This document shows, in pieces, positions 43,200 to 51,548 of a DNA stretch of 64,000 nt (the stretch's first letter is position 1; the number at the start of each line of letters is the position of its first letter). Source of the stretch: Magnetospirillum gryphiswaldense MSR-1 v2 (GTDB lineage Bacteria > Pseudomonadota > Alphaproteobacteria > Rhodospirillales > Magnetospirillaceae); contig NC_023065.1 in assembly GCF_000513295.1 (NCBI RefSeq), positions 3,456,501 through 3,520,500 on the forward strand, in the 5' to 3' direction. The notes beneath the pieces are model-generated. The model ran no database searches. It saw nothing but the letters and a program-made list of their open reading frames with translations, and had not been told where the DNA came from. The translations under genes were made by a program, and so were the position numbers.

Positions 43200-44747
43200 A
43201 TGGCCAAGGTTCTATTCATCAATCCCCGCGTCCGTGAAGAGGACGAGCCCCGTCACGTTCCATACGGGATCGCTCTGCTAGCGGCCATTGCCATAGATCA
43301 GGGCCATCAGGTTCAGGTCTACGATGAAAACGCTTGGCGTCGAGGCCCGACCGTGCTGGAACAGGTGTTCAAGGCCGATGACTGGGATGTCATCGCGCTG
43401 GGCGGCATCACCACGTCGTACAACTCGATAAAGCAGATCGTGCCGCTGGCGCGCGAGTTCTGCCCCGGCGGGGTGATCGTGCTTGGCGGCGGTGTGCTGA
43501 CCTCGCTCCCGCGTGAGATGATGACCTGGCTGCCCGACGTGGATGTGGGCGTCATCGGCGAGGCCTTCGTCACTTGGCCCGAGCTGCTGGGCGCCATCGA
43601 CACCGGCGTGCGCGACTTCTCGGCCATTAACGGCCTGATCTTGCGCAAGGACGGCGGCTTGGTGTTCACGCCCCAGCGGGGGCTCATTCATAATCTCGAT
43701 TCCTTGCCCTATCCGGCGTGGGATCTGTTCCCGCTGGAGGAGGTCTATTTCCCCAACAGCCAGACCCTCTATTCGGAAGAAGGCATGCTGGCGACCCGCC
43801 GTCTGGACATCAATGCCAGCTACGGCTGCTCTTTGATCTGCCGCTATTGCTATCACCTCGGCATCGCCGGCGACATGCGCTACGAAACCGGCGAGGATGG
43901 CGAGGTAGAGGTGGTGTTCGACACGCCGGGCAATTACACCAGAACGATCCGATACCACAGTCCCGAGTACATTGTGCGTATGATCAAGCACATGTACGAC
44001 AAGTATAAGGTCAACTTCGTCGTCTTCCTTGATGAAAACCTGATGACCATGGACCGCTACTCCAAGGGCACTTGGCTGCGTGAGATTTGCCGCCTGTGGC
44101 ACGAGAACGGCCTCGCCCCGGTAATGCGCGAGGACGGTACCTGGGATGGCGTCTTCTGGAGCGGCACCAGCCACGCCACGCTGTGCAACCCGGAAATCCT
44201 CAAGATCATGCGCGAAGCGGGTTGCTCGCATCTGGTTTACGGTTACGAATCCTTCGCCCCGCACGTGCTGAAGACCATCGGCAAAGGTGCCACCCCGGCG
44301 AACAACAAACGCTCCTTCTTCTGGACGTTGGAAGCCGGTATCCGTCCGGTGCCGAATTTGATCATCGGCTTCCCCAACGACGATTTCGAATCCCTCCGCG
44401 CCAACATGCAGTCGTGGGACGATTTGGGTATTATCGTCAAGCCGCATTTCGCCACGCCCTATCCGGGATCGGAATGGTTCACTGTGTTCCGTTCGGATAT
44501 CGAAAACCAATACGGCGGCGTTCTCGAACGGTTCATCATGGCCTTAGGCGACGCCAGCCAGATTACGGCGGTCATCAGTAAAAACTTCAACGCCGTCGAA
44601 TTGGTTGGTTTGCGCGACATAATGGTTGCCTTGAACCACGACCGCATCAATGAATACGAGCAAATCTGGCGGCGCAACCATAACATTCCCGATGGCCAAC
44701 CCTCGACTTTGGTGGGATCGACGCAAGACAAAGAGATCAAGCGATGA
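43200..44747 (+). CDS. Radical SAM protein with cobalamin-binding domain
   Basis: A 515-residue radical SAM enzyme with an N-terminal B12-binding-like domain (residues ~1-150; V-I-A-L-G-G-I-T-T and V-L-G-G-G-V) and the iron-sulfur motif Cys210-S-L-I-Cys214-R-Y-Cys217. Further along is Y-G-Y-E-S-F-A-P-H, characteristic of methylthiotransferase/BchE-like radical SAM barrels. It lies after the Maf-like gene and before a methyltransferase overlapping its stop by ATGA. It probably modifies a sugar or lipid intermediate. Substrate unknown. Confidence 0.8.
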   Translation: MAKVLFINPRVREEDEPRHVPYGIALLAAIAIDQGHQVQVYDENAWRRGPTVLEQVFKADDWDVIALGGITTSYNSIKQIVPLAREFCPGGVIVLGGGVLTSLPREMMTWLPDVDVGVIGEAFVTWPELLGAIDTGVRDFSAINGLILRKDGGLVFTPQRGLIHNLDSLPYPAWDLFPLEEVYFPNSQTLYSEEGMLATRRLDINASYGCSLICRYCYHLGIAGDMRYETGEDGEVEVVFDTPGNYTRTIRYHSPEYIVRMIKHMYDKYKVNFVVFLDENLMTMDRYSKGTWLREICRLWHENGLAPVMREDGTWDGVFWSGTSHATLCNPEILKIMREAGCSHLVYGYESFAPHVLKTIGKGATPANNKRSFFWTLEAGIRPVPNLIIGFPNDDFESLRANMQSWDDLGIIVKPHFATPYPGSEWFTVFRSDIENQYGGVLERFIMALGDASQITAVISKNFNAVELVGLRDIMVALNHDRINEYEQIWRRNHNIPDGQPSTLVGSTQDKEIKR

Positions 44748-45592
44748 GCTTACAGCCCCACGTTGCCAATCCCCTAGTGCTGACCAAGTCGATTTCGCTG
44801 TGCGTCAAGGCCGCCATAAAAAACGCCATGTTGGCCGCCGGATGGTCATGGCGCCATTGGGATAGGGTACACGCTTATGTTCCGCGCCCCGATTCCGACC
44901 GTTTGACGCCGCAGCAAGTGGCCGACATCACCCTCTACTCGATAAACTTCTTTGAACGAGTGAAAACCGATCTAGAGGAACGGTCGGTCGACCAGCGACT
45001 CAACACCTGCGAATACCAAGCCATCCCACTGGTACGCCATGTTCTCGACACCGCCCGTTTGACCGGCAGAGTGCTCAACATCGGATGCGGTTTCCCGCTG
45101 ATCGAGTGCGCGGAAGCGGCGAAAAATTCCGACAGCTTTTGGATCAATCTAGACTTCGTTCCCGATCTTGCCGATCGTTGCGCCGCCATCGCCCGCCCCA
45201 ACACCCGATTCGTTTCCGGTTATCCGCTCGACTGGATTGAACGAACGGACGAGAAAATGTTCGATGTGGCGCTGTTTAACCGGGTGGCGGTATTGCTGAC
45301 GCCCGGTGAATTAAGAAGCTACCTTAAAGCGTTGGCTCGCGTAGCCCGCCATGTTGTGCTATGCGAGCCCGCATGCATCAACCGTTACCCTCGACCGGTG
45401 AATGTGGACACCATTCCGAGCGAACGACCGCTGCCGCTTTACGGAACCATGCACGTACATAACTACCGCTCTCTATTGGCCGAGGCCGGATTCGATCTTC
45501 TGCATTACACAGCCGCTCCGACCCCGATTGAATGGCATGGTGAAGAACATCATCTGATCCAGGCAATCGCACGGAACACAAGTCATGCCTGA
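44744..45592 (+). CDS. Class I SAM-dependent methyltransferase
   Basis: A 282-residue methyltransferase with L-N-I-G-C-G-F-P-L near residue 110 and F-N-R-V-A-V-L-L, resembling sugar-pathway methyltransferases. The region after the SAM motif is poorly conserved so the substrate cannot be guessed. It overlaps the radical SAM gene by four bases (ATGA) and the ABC transporter gene by eight bases. Positioned just before the phosphoramidate genes, it is a candidate for the O-methylation step of an O-methyl phosphoramidate, analogous to Cj1419/Cj1420; inference only. Confidence 0.7.
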   Translation: MSLQPHVANPLVLTKSISLCVKAAIKNAMLAAGWSWRHWDRVHAYVPRPDSDRLTPQQVADITLYSINFFERVKTDLEERSVDQRLNTCEYQAIPLVRHVLDTARLTGRVLNIGCGFPLIECAEAAKNSDSFWINLDFVPDLADRCAAIARPNTRFVSGYPLDWIERTDEKMFDVALFNRVAVLLTPGELRSYLKALARVARHVVLCEPACINRYPRPVNVDTIPSERPLPLYGTMHVHNYRSLLAEAGFDLLHYTAAPTPIEWHGEEHHLIQAIARNTSHA

Positions 45593-47348
45593 GCGCTCTT
45601 ACGGATTTTTTTCTACTTTTTCACGCATACCCCGAAAAGCCAGCATCATCTTTGTCGCGGTCGTGGCCGGACTGCTCGAAAGCGTCGGCTTGGCGCTGTT
45701 CCTTCCTCTGCTCAAAACAATAAACGGCACTGCAGCCGGCAACGAAGCGATATTATCGTCTGAGTTTCTCAAAGTCCTCGGCCTGTCGTCCAATCCGATA
45801 ATCTTAGGGCTGGGGATGGCGGCAACAATCATCGTCGCCTACTTAGTCGTGCTGCTTCGCGATCGCCTGATCATCAATGTAAAACACCACAGCGTCGAGA
45901 CACTGCGGGACCAGATCATCGGCAGTCTATTCCACTCTCAGTGGAAATACCTGTCCGCCCAGGCCGGCGGCGAAGTGATCAACCGATTGCTTGGTGAGTG
46001 CGCACGAGCAGGATATGCATTGACCTATCAGTTGCAAGCAGCTGCGGCAACTGCACAAGCGATTATCTTGCTCTCCCTTTCAGCTGTACTGGACTGGCAA
46101 TTGCTGATCGCTGTAATCGGGTTGGGAGCCTTGGTGGGGCTGGCCATCATGCCGCTGATGCGGCGATCCGCAAGAATAGGGCGAGAAACTGACGCAGAAA
46201 CCCGCAGCTACAGCTTCCATGTGATAGACTTTCTGCGCGGCGCCAAGTTGATACGGGTAACCGGCGCTGAAATGGAAGTGATCCAGCGCATTGCAGGCCT
46301 GAACGCGGCCACTCGAGATGCAAACGTGCGCGGCGAGTACACAATGGCGCTGACCAATTTTGTGGTTCGCTCTGCACCGGTCGCCATGGCGGGCATTTTG
46401 ATTGCATTGGCCACCGGCGCTTTTTATATCCCAGCAGCGGTTCTTCTGACTTTCATCCTGCTTCTGTCGCGAATCGCGCCGCTGCTGACGCAGGTGCAGC
46501 AACATCTGCAAGGTTATGCTGGCTACCGCAATGCGCTTGCGGTCGTGGACCAAGCGATCGCCCAAGCCGACGCTTTCGCCGAGCCGGCCACCGGCGTCAT
46601 GCCGCCGGTGGCCGGCATCGGTCGCGGCATTGACCTGCGCGGCGTGGGTTTCACCTATGACGGAAGCGAACACCCGGCTCTGATCAACATCAACGTTACC
46701 GTCCCACGCAATTCCACCGTCGCCGTCGTCGGCGGCTCGGGCGGAGGCAAAAGCACATTAATCGACTTGATCGCGGGCATCCGTTCCCCGAATGCAGGAC
46801 AGGTGATCGTCGACGGCAACGATCTCGCACGAATGGACGGTCACTCGTGGCGACGGCGAATCGGTTATGTCACCCAGGATGTAGTCATCCTTCACGACAC
46901 TTTGCGCAACAACCTGACGTTCGGCCGGTCGGCTATCACTGAACAGGATTTGCAATGGGCCATCGCCAAAGCTCATCTCGACTCTGTGATCAAGGACTTG
47001 CCAGACGGTCTTGAAACTGTGCTCGGTGAGGCTGGGACACGCCTGTCGGGCGGACAAAAACAACGGGTTTCTTTGGCCAGGGCGCTTGCCGGTCGACCTG
47101 ATCTGCTGTTGTTGGACGAGGCGACCAGCGCCCTTGACGCCGAGGCGGAGGCGGCGATCAAGCAGGCGTTGGATGAATTGGCAAGTGATCTCACCATGGT
47201 TATCATCGCCCATCGTCTTAACACGGTGGCCCACGCCCAGATGGTTTACGTCATGGAAGGTGGGCGGATCGTCGAAAGCGGTACGTTCGAGGATCTGAAG
47301 CGTCTGGGTGGACGTTTTACGCAACTGAGCAACCTGCAAAATCATTAG
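45585..47348 (+). CDS. ABC transporter (fused TMD-NBD), PglK-like glycan flippase
   Basis: A 587-residue exporter. Six hydrophobic segments precede a nucleotide-binding domain with Walker A G-G-S-G-G-G-K-S-T (residues 383-391), signature L-S-G-G-Q-K-Q-R and Walker B L-L-L-L-D-E-A-T-S. This is the type I half-transporter plan of PglK and MsbA, acting as a homodimer to flip lipid-linked oligosaccharide. It could serve a second glycan in addition to the Wzx pathway. The stop TAG is part of a G-rich stretch (47348-47354) that acts as the ribosome site of the next gene. Confidence 0.85.
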   Translation: MPERSYGFFSTFSRIPRKASIIFVAVVAGLLESVGLALFLPLLKTINGTAAGNEAILSSEFLKVLGLSSNPIILGLGMAATIIVAYLVVLLRDRLIINVKHHSVETLRDQIIGSLFHSQWKYLSAQAGGEVINRLLGECARAGYALTYQLQAAAATAQAIILLSLSAVLDWQLLIAVIGLGALVGLAIMPLMRRSARIGRETDAETRSYSFHVIDFLRGAKLIRVTGAEMEVIQRIAGLNAATRDANVRGEYTMALTNFVVRSAPVAMAGILIALATGAFYIPAAVLLTFILLLSRIAPLLTQVQQHLQGYAGYRNALAVVDQAIAQADAFAEPATGVMPPVAGIGRGIDLRGVGFTYDGSEHPALININVTVPRNSTVAVVGGSGGGKSTLIDLIAGIRSPNAGQVIVDGNDLARMDGHSWRRRIGYVTQDVVILHDTLRNNLTFGRSAITEQDLQWAIAKAHLDSVIKDLPDGLETVLGEAGTRLSGGQKQRVSLARALAGRPDLLLLDEATSALDAEAEAAIKQALDELASDLTMVIIAHRLNTVAHAQMVYVMEGGRIVESGTFEDLKRLGGRFTQLSNLQNH

Positions 47349-47355
47349 GGGGGGC

Positions 47356-47976
47356 ATGTTGCGTATCGCCCTAACCACACGGGTCACCCATCCTCAAGGT
47401 TATGCCGAGCCGCGTGACAGTTTGGCGCAGGACTGGACATCCTTGTTGGACGGCTGGGGGATGTTGCCGCTACTTGTTCCCAACACCTTGGCTAATCCTG
47501 CCGGCTGGGTCACGGCGCTGGTGGCTGACCTGTTGATATTGACCGGGGGCGAGGATTTGGGCAGCGACGAATCGCGTGATCGCACAGAACAAGCCTTACT
47601 GGAGCATGCTTTGTCCACCGGATTGTCGGTCTTGGCGGTCTGTCGAGGTCTTCAACTGGTCAACCGTCATTTCGGCGGAACCCTTGAACGTGTTAAAGGA
47701 CATGTCGCCAGTCGGCATTCGGTGCGTGTCGTGCCCGAGTGGCAAGACTTGTTGGGGGCCGAGCCCCAGGTCAATTCCTATCATAATTGGGCCATCCCAC
47801 CCCATGGACTGGGACGGGGATTGCGGTCGGTGGCCTGTGATCCCGAAGGACATGTAGAAGCCTTTACCTTTCCCGGAATTGCCTTGCTGGCGGTGATGTG
47901 GCACCCTGAAAGACCAATCATCCGGCTTCAGGATCGAGAACTTCTACAGCGCCTAGCAGCCAAGGATTTACCGTGA
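47356..47976 (+). CDS. Class I glutamine amidotransferase-like hydrolase, likely gamma-glutamyl-CDP-amidate hydrolase (Cj1417-like)
   Basis: A 206-residue class I GATase/peptidase C26 protein. Cys96 lies in V-C-R-G-L-Q and His183-Pro-Glu185 in W-H-P-E-R, giving the triad. No amidotransferase partner is fused, which favours a stand-alone hydrolase. In Campylobacter, Cj1417 of this fold releases glutamate from gamma-glutamyl-CDP-amidate to give cytidine diphosphoramidate. The following gene overlaps by four bases and is its expected partner cytidylyltransferase. The start ATG 47356 follows a run of seven G's that forms the ribosome site. Confidence 0.8.
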   Translation: MLRIALTTRVTHPQGYAEPRDSLAQDWTSLLDGWGMLPLLVPNTLANPAGWVTALVADLLILTGGEDLGSDESRDRTEQALLEHALSTGLSVLAVCRGLQLVNRHFGGTLERVKGHVASRHSVRVVPEWQDLLGAEPQVNSYHNWAIPPHGLGRGLRSVACDPEGHVEAFTFPGIALLAVMWHPERPIIRLQDRELLQRLAAKDLP

Positions 47977-48761
47977 CTACAAACGCCGTCATTCTTGCCG
48001 CCGGCAGTGGTAGCCGCTTGCGGCCCTATACCGATGATCGTCCGAAATCCATGGTCGAATTGGGTGGAATGAGCCTGATCGAACGCCAGGTGAGCACCTT
48101 GCGGGCGGCTGGCATCGAAGACATCACCATGGTTGTGGGCTACCGCGCCGAGGCGTTCGATCAGCTGTGCTTGCCGACAGTGCTGAACCCCGCGTGGGAT
48201 GTCACCAACATGGTGGAGACCCTGTTCTGCGCTGGTCATTTGATCGGTCCGGACACCATCGTCGCCTATGCTGACATCATTTATCAGCCCAACGTGATCC
48301 AAGCGTTGTGCGACAGCCCGCACGACGTCTCGGTCATCGTTGATCGCGGTTGGCGCACCTACTGGGAAAGCCGTTTCGACAATCCATTGGACGATGCCGA
48401 GACTCTGCGCCTGGACCCACAGGGGCGCATTGTTGAAATCGGCAACAAGCCGCAAAGTTTCGACCAGATCGAGGCGCAATATATCGGCTTAATGCGTTTT
48501 CGCGGTGAAGGCGTAAATATCCTGCGCCAGACACGGGCGGCGATGGGGTCTTGTCATCGGTCGTGGATGGACAAGCGTCCCATGGAAAAGGCCTACATGA
48601 CCGACCTTTTGATGGAAATGGTGTTGACTGGGCATCCGCCCCACGCCGTGTTCATCGATCACGGATGGCTGGAAATCGACACCGTCACCGATTACGAGAC
48701 GGCGCGGGCCAAGTTCGCCGACGGCTCCATTCGTGGGCAGTTTGACCCCGCCGCACGCTGA
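47973..48761 (+). CDS. Nucleotidyltransferase, likely CTP:phosphoglutamine cytidylyltransferase (Cj1416-like)
   Basis: A 262-residue nucleotidyltransferase of the LicC/phosphocholine cytidylyltransferase type. V-I-L-A-A-G-S-G-S-R-L-R-P-Y (residues 5-18) and R-P-K-S-M are the nucleotide-binding blocks, and N-P-A-W-D-V-T-N-M-V-E-T-L and A-Y-A-D-I-I-Y are the phosphocholine-type active-site segments. Campylobacter Cj1416 uses CTP and L-glutamine phosphate to form gamma-glutamyl-CDP-amidate, and genes of its partners flank this one. Start GTG 47973 overlaps the previous stop (GTGA). Confidence 0.8.
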   Translation: MTTNAVILAAGSGSRLRPYTDDRPKSMVELGGMSLIERQVSTLRAAGIEDITMVVGYRAEAFDQLCLPTVLNPAWDVTNMVETLFCAGHLIGPDTIVAYADIIYQPNVIQALCDSPHDVSVIVDRGWRTYWESRFDNPLDDAETLRLDPQGRIVEIGNKPQSFDQIEAQYIGLMRFRGEGVNILRQTRAAMGSCHRSWMDKRPMEKAYMTDLLMEMVLTGHPPHAVFIDHGWLEIDTVTDYETARAKFADGSIRGQFDPAAR

Positions 48762-50479
48762 TGAGTCGGGTGCCGAATATCCTGTTGCTGACCATTGACG
48801 CGCTTCGCTGCGACAGGATGAGCCTGCATGGATATTCGCGGTCGACCACGCCCAACCTGGACCGTTTGGCCACCCAGTCCATCGTGTGCGACCGCAACTC
48901 CTCACTGGCCGCTTTCACCCAGGCGTCCTTTCCCACCATCATGACCTCGACTCGGCCGCTTTCCTACGGCGGCTACGACAACGGCACGCTGGGCCGACCG
49001 GCCACCGTGCTGCGCGCCTGCCACGATGCCGGCTGGCATGTAACACTGCTCAGTTCGTTCAAATGGATCACACGCTTTTTCGGCTATGGTGACGGCGTCG
49101 ATTCCGAAGTCCATCTGTTCTCGCCGGTCAATCTCATGGGAATGGCCTTCAACCGCATGAAAAGCTCGGTGATGAGCCGCGCTGCCGGCGCGTTGAGCGA
49201 GGACGAGATGCTGGCGCTGGTCACGCCGGTAATGGATGATCTGTTTGTCCAGTTGGACGCATATTGCGTCGCCCGCAAGAGCCAGGGCGAGGCCGATCAC
49301 CAAGATTTTGGCGATACCCGCCTGGTTCGCGACGGCTTCGACTTCCATAAGGTGCAGTCCGTGGTGCATCGCCATCGGGCTGCGTTTGCCGGCGATCCCC
49401 GGGCCTATATGCGGAAGCATTTCGCCACCATGCCGGAAGCTCATGGCTGGCTAGCTGAGGAGTGGCGCTATTGCCGCAAATGGTCGCGGCTGGCCGAGGA
49501 GGCGGCTTTTCGCGCTGGTAACGCACTGGTCGGGGTGGTGGACAAGCGCGCCGCCATCCTGCGCGCGAACCGGCTTAAGCCCTTCGTCGATGGCGCCGCC
49601 CTGGCCGATCGTGTTATCCGGCTCATGCGCGATCGTGATCGCTCGAAGCCGTTCCTGATCTGCACTCACTTCCTCGACACGCATCTGCCCTATGCACCCG
49701 GGCGCGGCAGCCGGTGGTACAAGTCGGCACGCGATTATCTGCGGCCGTTGGGTTATGGCGACGAGATCGACATCTCGGCTGCGGTTACCAAACGCCCCCG
49801 CCGTCCAGACCTGTTGCCGTCATGGAGCGCCATGTATGACGCCGCGTTGCGCTATGTCGACGAGCAGATCGGTCGTATCGTCGCGGCGTTGGATGAGCCT
49901 GAGAACACCATCGTCGTCATCTGTGGCGACCATGGCGAGGAATTGGGCGAGCACGGCAATTACAGCCATTATTTCCGCCTGCACCACCACAATACCTGGG
50001 TGCCGCTGATCTTTATCCGGCCTGGCTCGCAGGGGATGCGTGTCGATGGCTTGACCAGCCTGCTGGACTTGGCCCCCACCCTAGCCCATTTGGCCGGTGC
50101 TCCCGCCATTCCCGGCTGGGAGGGGGCCGTGGTCACGTCGTCCGAAGTGGCGATACGTCAGACCATGGTGATGGAGACCTTCTACGGCGGCAATTGCCTG
50201 TTTGACCACCGTCCGGTCTACATGGCGGCGCGGGACCGCCGCATGAAACTGATCTGGAAAGAAGCCATGGACCCCGATGACAGGTTCGGTCCCATGGGCA
50301 ACGAATTGTACGACCTGGACGCGGATCCATTGGAGCAGGTCAACCTGTACCGGCCCGATCACGACGCCTTGCCCGTGCTGGAGCGCGCTGTGGCGGGCCG
50401 GCTGGCCGAGATCCCACAATTCGGTCGCGCCCGCCTCGCCCGGGCGTTTCCAGCTTTCGCAAAGGAGATGGCACCATGA
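48761..50479 (+). CDS. Alkaline-phosphatase-superfamily (sulfatase-like) protein with Thr nucleophile
   Basis: A 572-residue sulfatase-fold protein. The metal site has Asp13 in T-I-D-A-L-R and Asp390-His391 in C-G-D-H-G-E-E-L-G-E. The nucleophile position, Cys or Ser in arylsulfatases, reads F-T-Q-A-S-F-P (Thr53), so formylglycine is impossible. A Thr nucleophile in this superfamily is typical of phosphoethanolamine and related phosphotransferases. No N-terminal membrane segment is seen, unlike EptA-type transferases. It lies in the phosphoramidate gene block with TGATG and ATGA overlaps, so it may hydrolyse or transfer a phosphoramidate or phosphate group. Campylobacter Cj1415-1418 has no such gene. 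Confidence 0.75.
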   Translation: MSRVPNILLLTIDALRCDRMSLHGYSRSTTPNLDRLATQSIVCDRNSSLAAFTQASFPTIMTSTRPLSYGGYDNGTLGRPATVLRACHDAGWHVTLLSSFKWITRFFGYGDGVDSEVHLFSPVNLMGMAFNRMKSSVMSRAAGALSEDEMLALVTPVMDDLFVQLDAYCVARKSQGEADHQDFGDTRLVRDGFDFHKVQSVVHRHRAAFAGDPRAYMRKHFATMPEAHGWLAEEWRYCRKWSRLAEEAAFRAGNALVGVVDKRAAILRANRLKPFVDGAALADRVIRLMRDRDRSKPFLICTHFLDTHLPYAPGRGSRWYKSARDYLRPLGYGDEIDISAAVTKRPRRPDLLPSWSAMYDAALRYVDEQIGRIVAALDEPENTIVVICGDHGEELGEHGNYSHYFRLHHHNTWVPLIFIRPGSQGMRVDGLTSLLDLAPTLAHLAGAPAIPGWEGAVVTSSEVAIRQTMVMETFYGGNCLFDHRPVYMAARDRRMKLIWKEAMDPDDRFGPMGNELYDLDADPLEQVNLYRPDHDALPVLERAVAGRLAEIPQFGRARLARAFPAFAKEMAP

Positions 50480-50997
50480 TCATATGGCTGGTCGGTCTGT
50501 CTGGCGCCGGTAAAACGACGGTGGGACGCGAGGTGGTGCGGCAGTGGAAGCGGAGCGCGCCCAATACCGTGCTGGTGGACGGCGACGAGATCCGCGCGCT
50601 GTACAAGCACGATCAGCGCCCCGGCTCGCATACCGTCGAGGGCCGCCGGGACAACGCCGAACGCATCACCGCGTTATGCCATTGGCTGGACGGTCAGGGG
50701 ATCAACGCGGTGGTCTGCATCCTGTCCATCTTCCCCGAAATGCGGGCCGAGAACCGCATGCGGTTTTCCCAGTATTTTGAAGTCTATCTCAAGGTTCCGT
50801 TGCCGGCCTTGCAGGCGCGCGACGAGAAGGGCCTGTACGGCAAGGCGGCGCGTGGCGAGATGACCCATGTGGTCGGTATCGATATTCCGTTTCCGGAGCC
50901 CGAGACGGCTGATCTAGTGGTGGACAACACGCCGGGTGCTGCGGCCCCAGAGAACTTGGCCCGCCGCATATTGGAAGGCGCGGGGGTGCTGAAATGA
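50476..50997 (+). CDS. Adenylylsulfate-kinase-like protein, likely cytidine diphosphoramidate kinase (Cj1415-like)
   Basis: A 173-residue kinase resembling APS kinase (CysC). Walker A G-L-S-G-A-G-K-T-T is at residues 7-15, V-D-G-D-E-I-R at 34-40, and A-R-D-E-K-G-L-Y-G-K-A with a V-G-I-D-I segment follows, all of the APS-kinase fold. Campylobacter Cj1415 of this fold phosphorylates the 3'-OH of cytidine diphosphoramidate, producing a PAPS-like activated donor. ATG 50476 overlaps the preceding stop by four bases. No ATP sulfurylase is present, which argues against true PAPS synthesis. Confidence 0.8.
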   Translation: MIIWLVGLSGAGKTTVGREVVRQWKRSAPNTVLVDGDEIRALYKHDQRPGSHTVEGRRDNAERITALCHWLDGQGINAVVCILSIFPEMRAENRMRFSQYFEVYLKVPLPALQARDEKGLYGKAARGEMTHVVGIDIPFPEPETADLVVDNTPGAAAPENLARRILEGAGVLK

Positions 50998-51548
50998 GCT
51001 ATCCTTATGCTTCGGGTGCATTACTCGATCAGCGCAACACGTATTTTTATTCCGTATATGGGGGAAGGGCGTTCCTATCGGACTGGCAGGCGGTCCGCGC
51101 CCTGGTTCTGGTGGCGCCCGCCGCCCATCCGCCGGCTCCCCGGCCCGTCACCTTGCCTTCACATCCGATGGCGGTCGATACTGGGGATTTGCTAGAGGCG
51201 GTGATGGCCGCCCCGGCGGTCGAGGCCGCTCGTCCCTGGCTGGACGAATTGGTGAAGAAATTCGAGGTAACCAAGCGGATCCATCAGGCCTACGACCAGC
51301 ACTTTCGTGCCGTAGATCCGACGTCTTTTCGTGATCTGGCCCTTTACGTACGCTTGGCCGAGGTTTTTGAAGCCGCCTACGCTATGCTTGGGCAATTGCC
51401 CTTGCTCAACGCCTTGCTGAAGGTGATAGATACGTTGTCTGCGGTGCTGGCGGATTTGAACATGGAACAGCGCGCCCGAGTGGCGCTTTTGGCCCTGCGC
51501 GAACGTGAGCATGTGAACGCCTTGTCCGCGCGGCTGGGAGTCGGGTGA
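50994..51548 (+). CDS. Hypothetical protein
   Basis: A 184-residue protein of unknown family. It has a Pro/Ala-rich first third (A-A-H-P-P-A-P-R-P-V), then predicted helical, acidic and Leu-rich text with no transmembrane segment or recognisable motif. It overlaps the kinase gene by four bases (ATGA) and is followed by a formyltransferase overlapping as TGATG, so it belongs to the phosphoramidate transcription unit. It might be a helical scaffold or regulatory partner; nothing supports a reaction. It is worth a structure prediction. Confidence 0.7.
   Translation: MSYPYASGALLDQRNTYFYSVYGGRAFLSDWQAVRALVLVAPAAHPPAPRPVTLPSHPMAVDTGDLLEAVMAAPAVEAARPWLDELVKKFEVTKRIHQAYDQHFRAVDPTSFRDLALYVRLAEVFEAAYAMLGQLPLLNALLKVIDTLSAVLADLNMEQRARVALLALREREHVNALSARLGVG

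Noticed and set aside
48761-50479. Ordinary arylsulfatase
   Set aside because: The Cys/Ser nucleophile needed for formylglycine is Thr.
50476-50997. Real adenylylsulfate kinase for PAPS production
   Set aside because: No ATP sulfurylase is adjacent and its neighbours are a cytidylyltransferase and amidate hydrolase, so cytidine diphosphoramidate kinase fits better. Still not proven.
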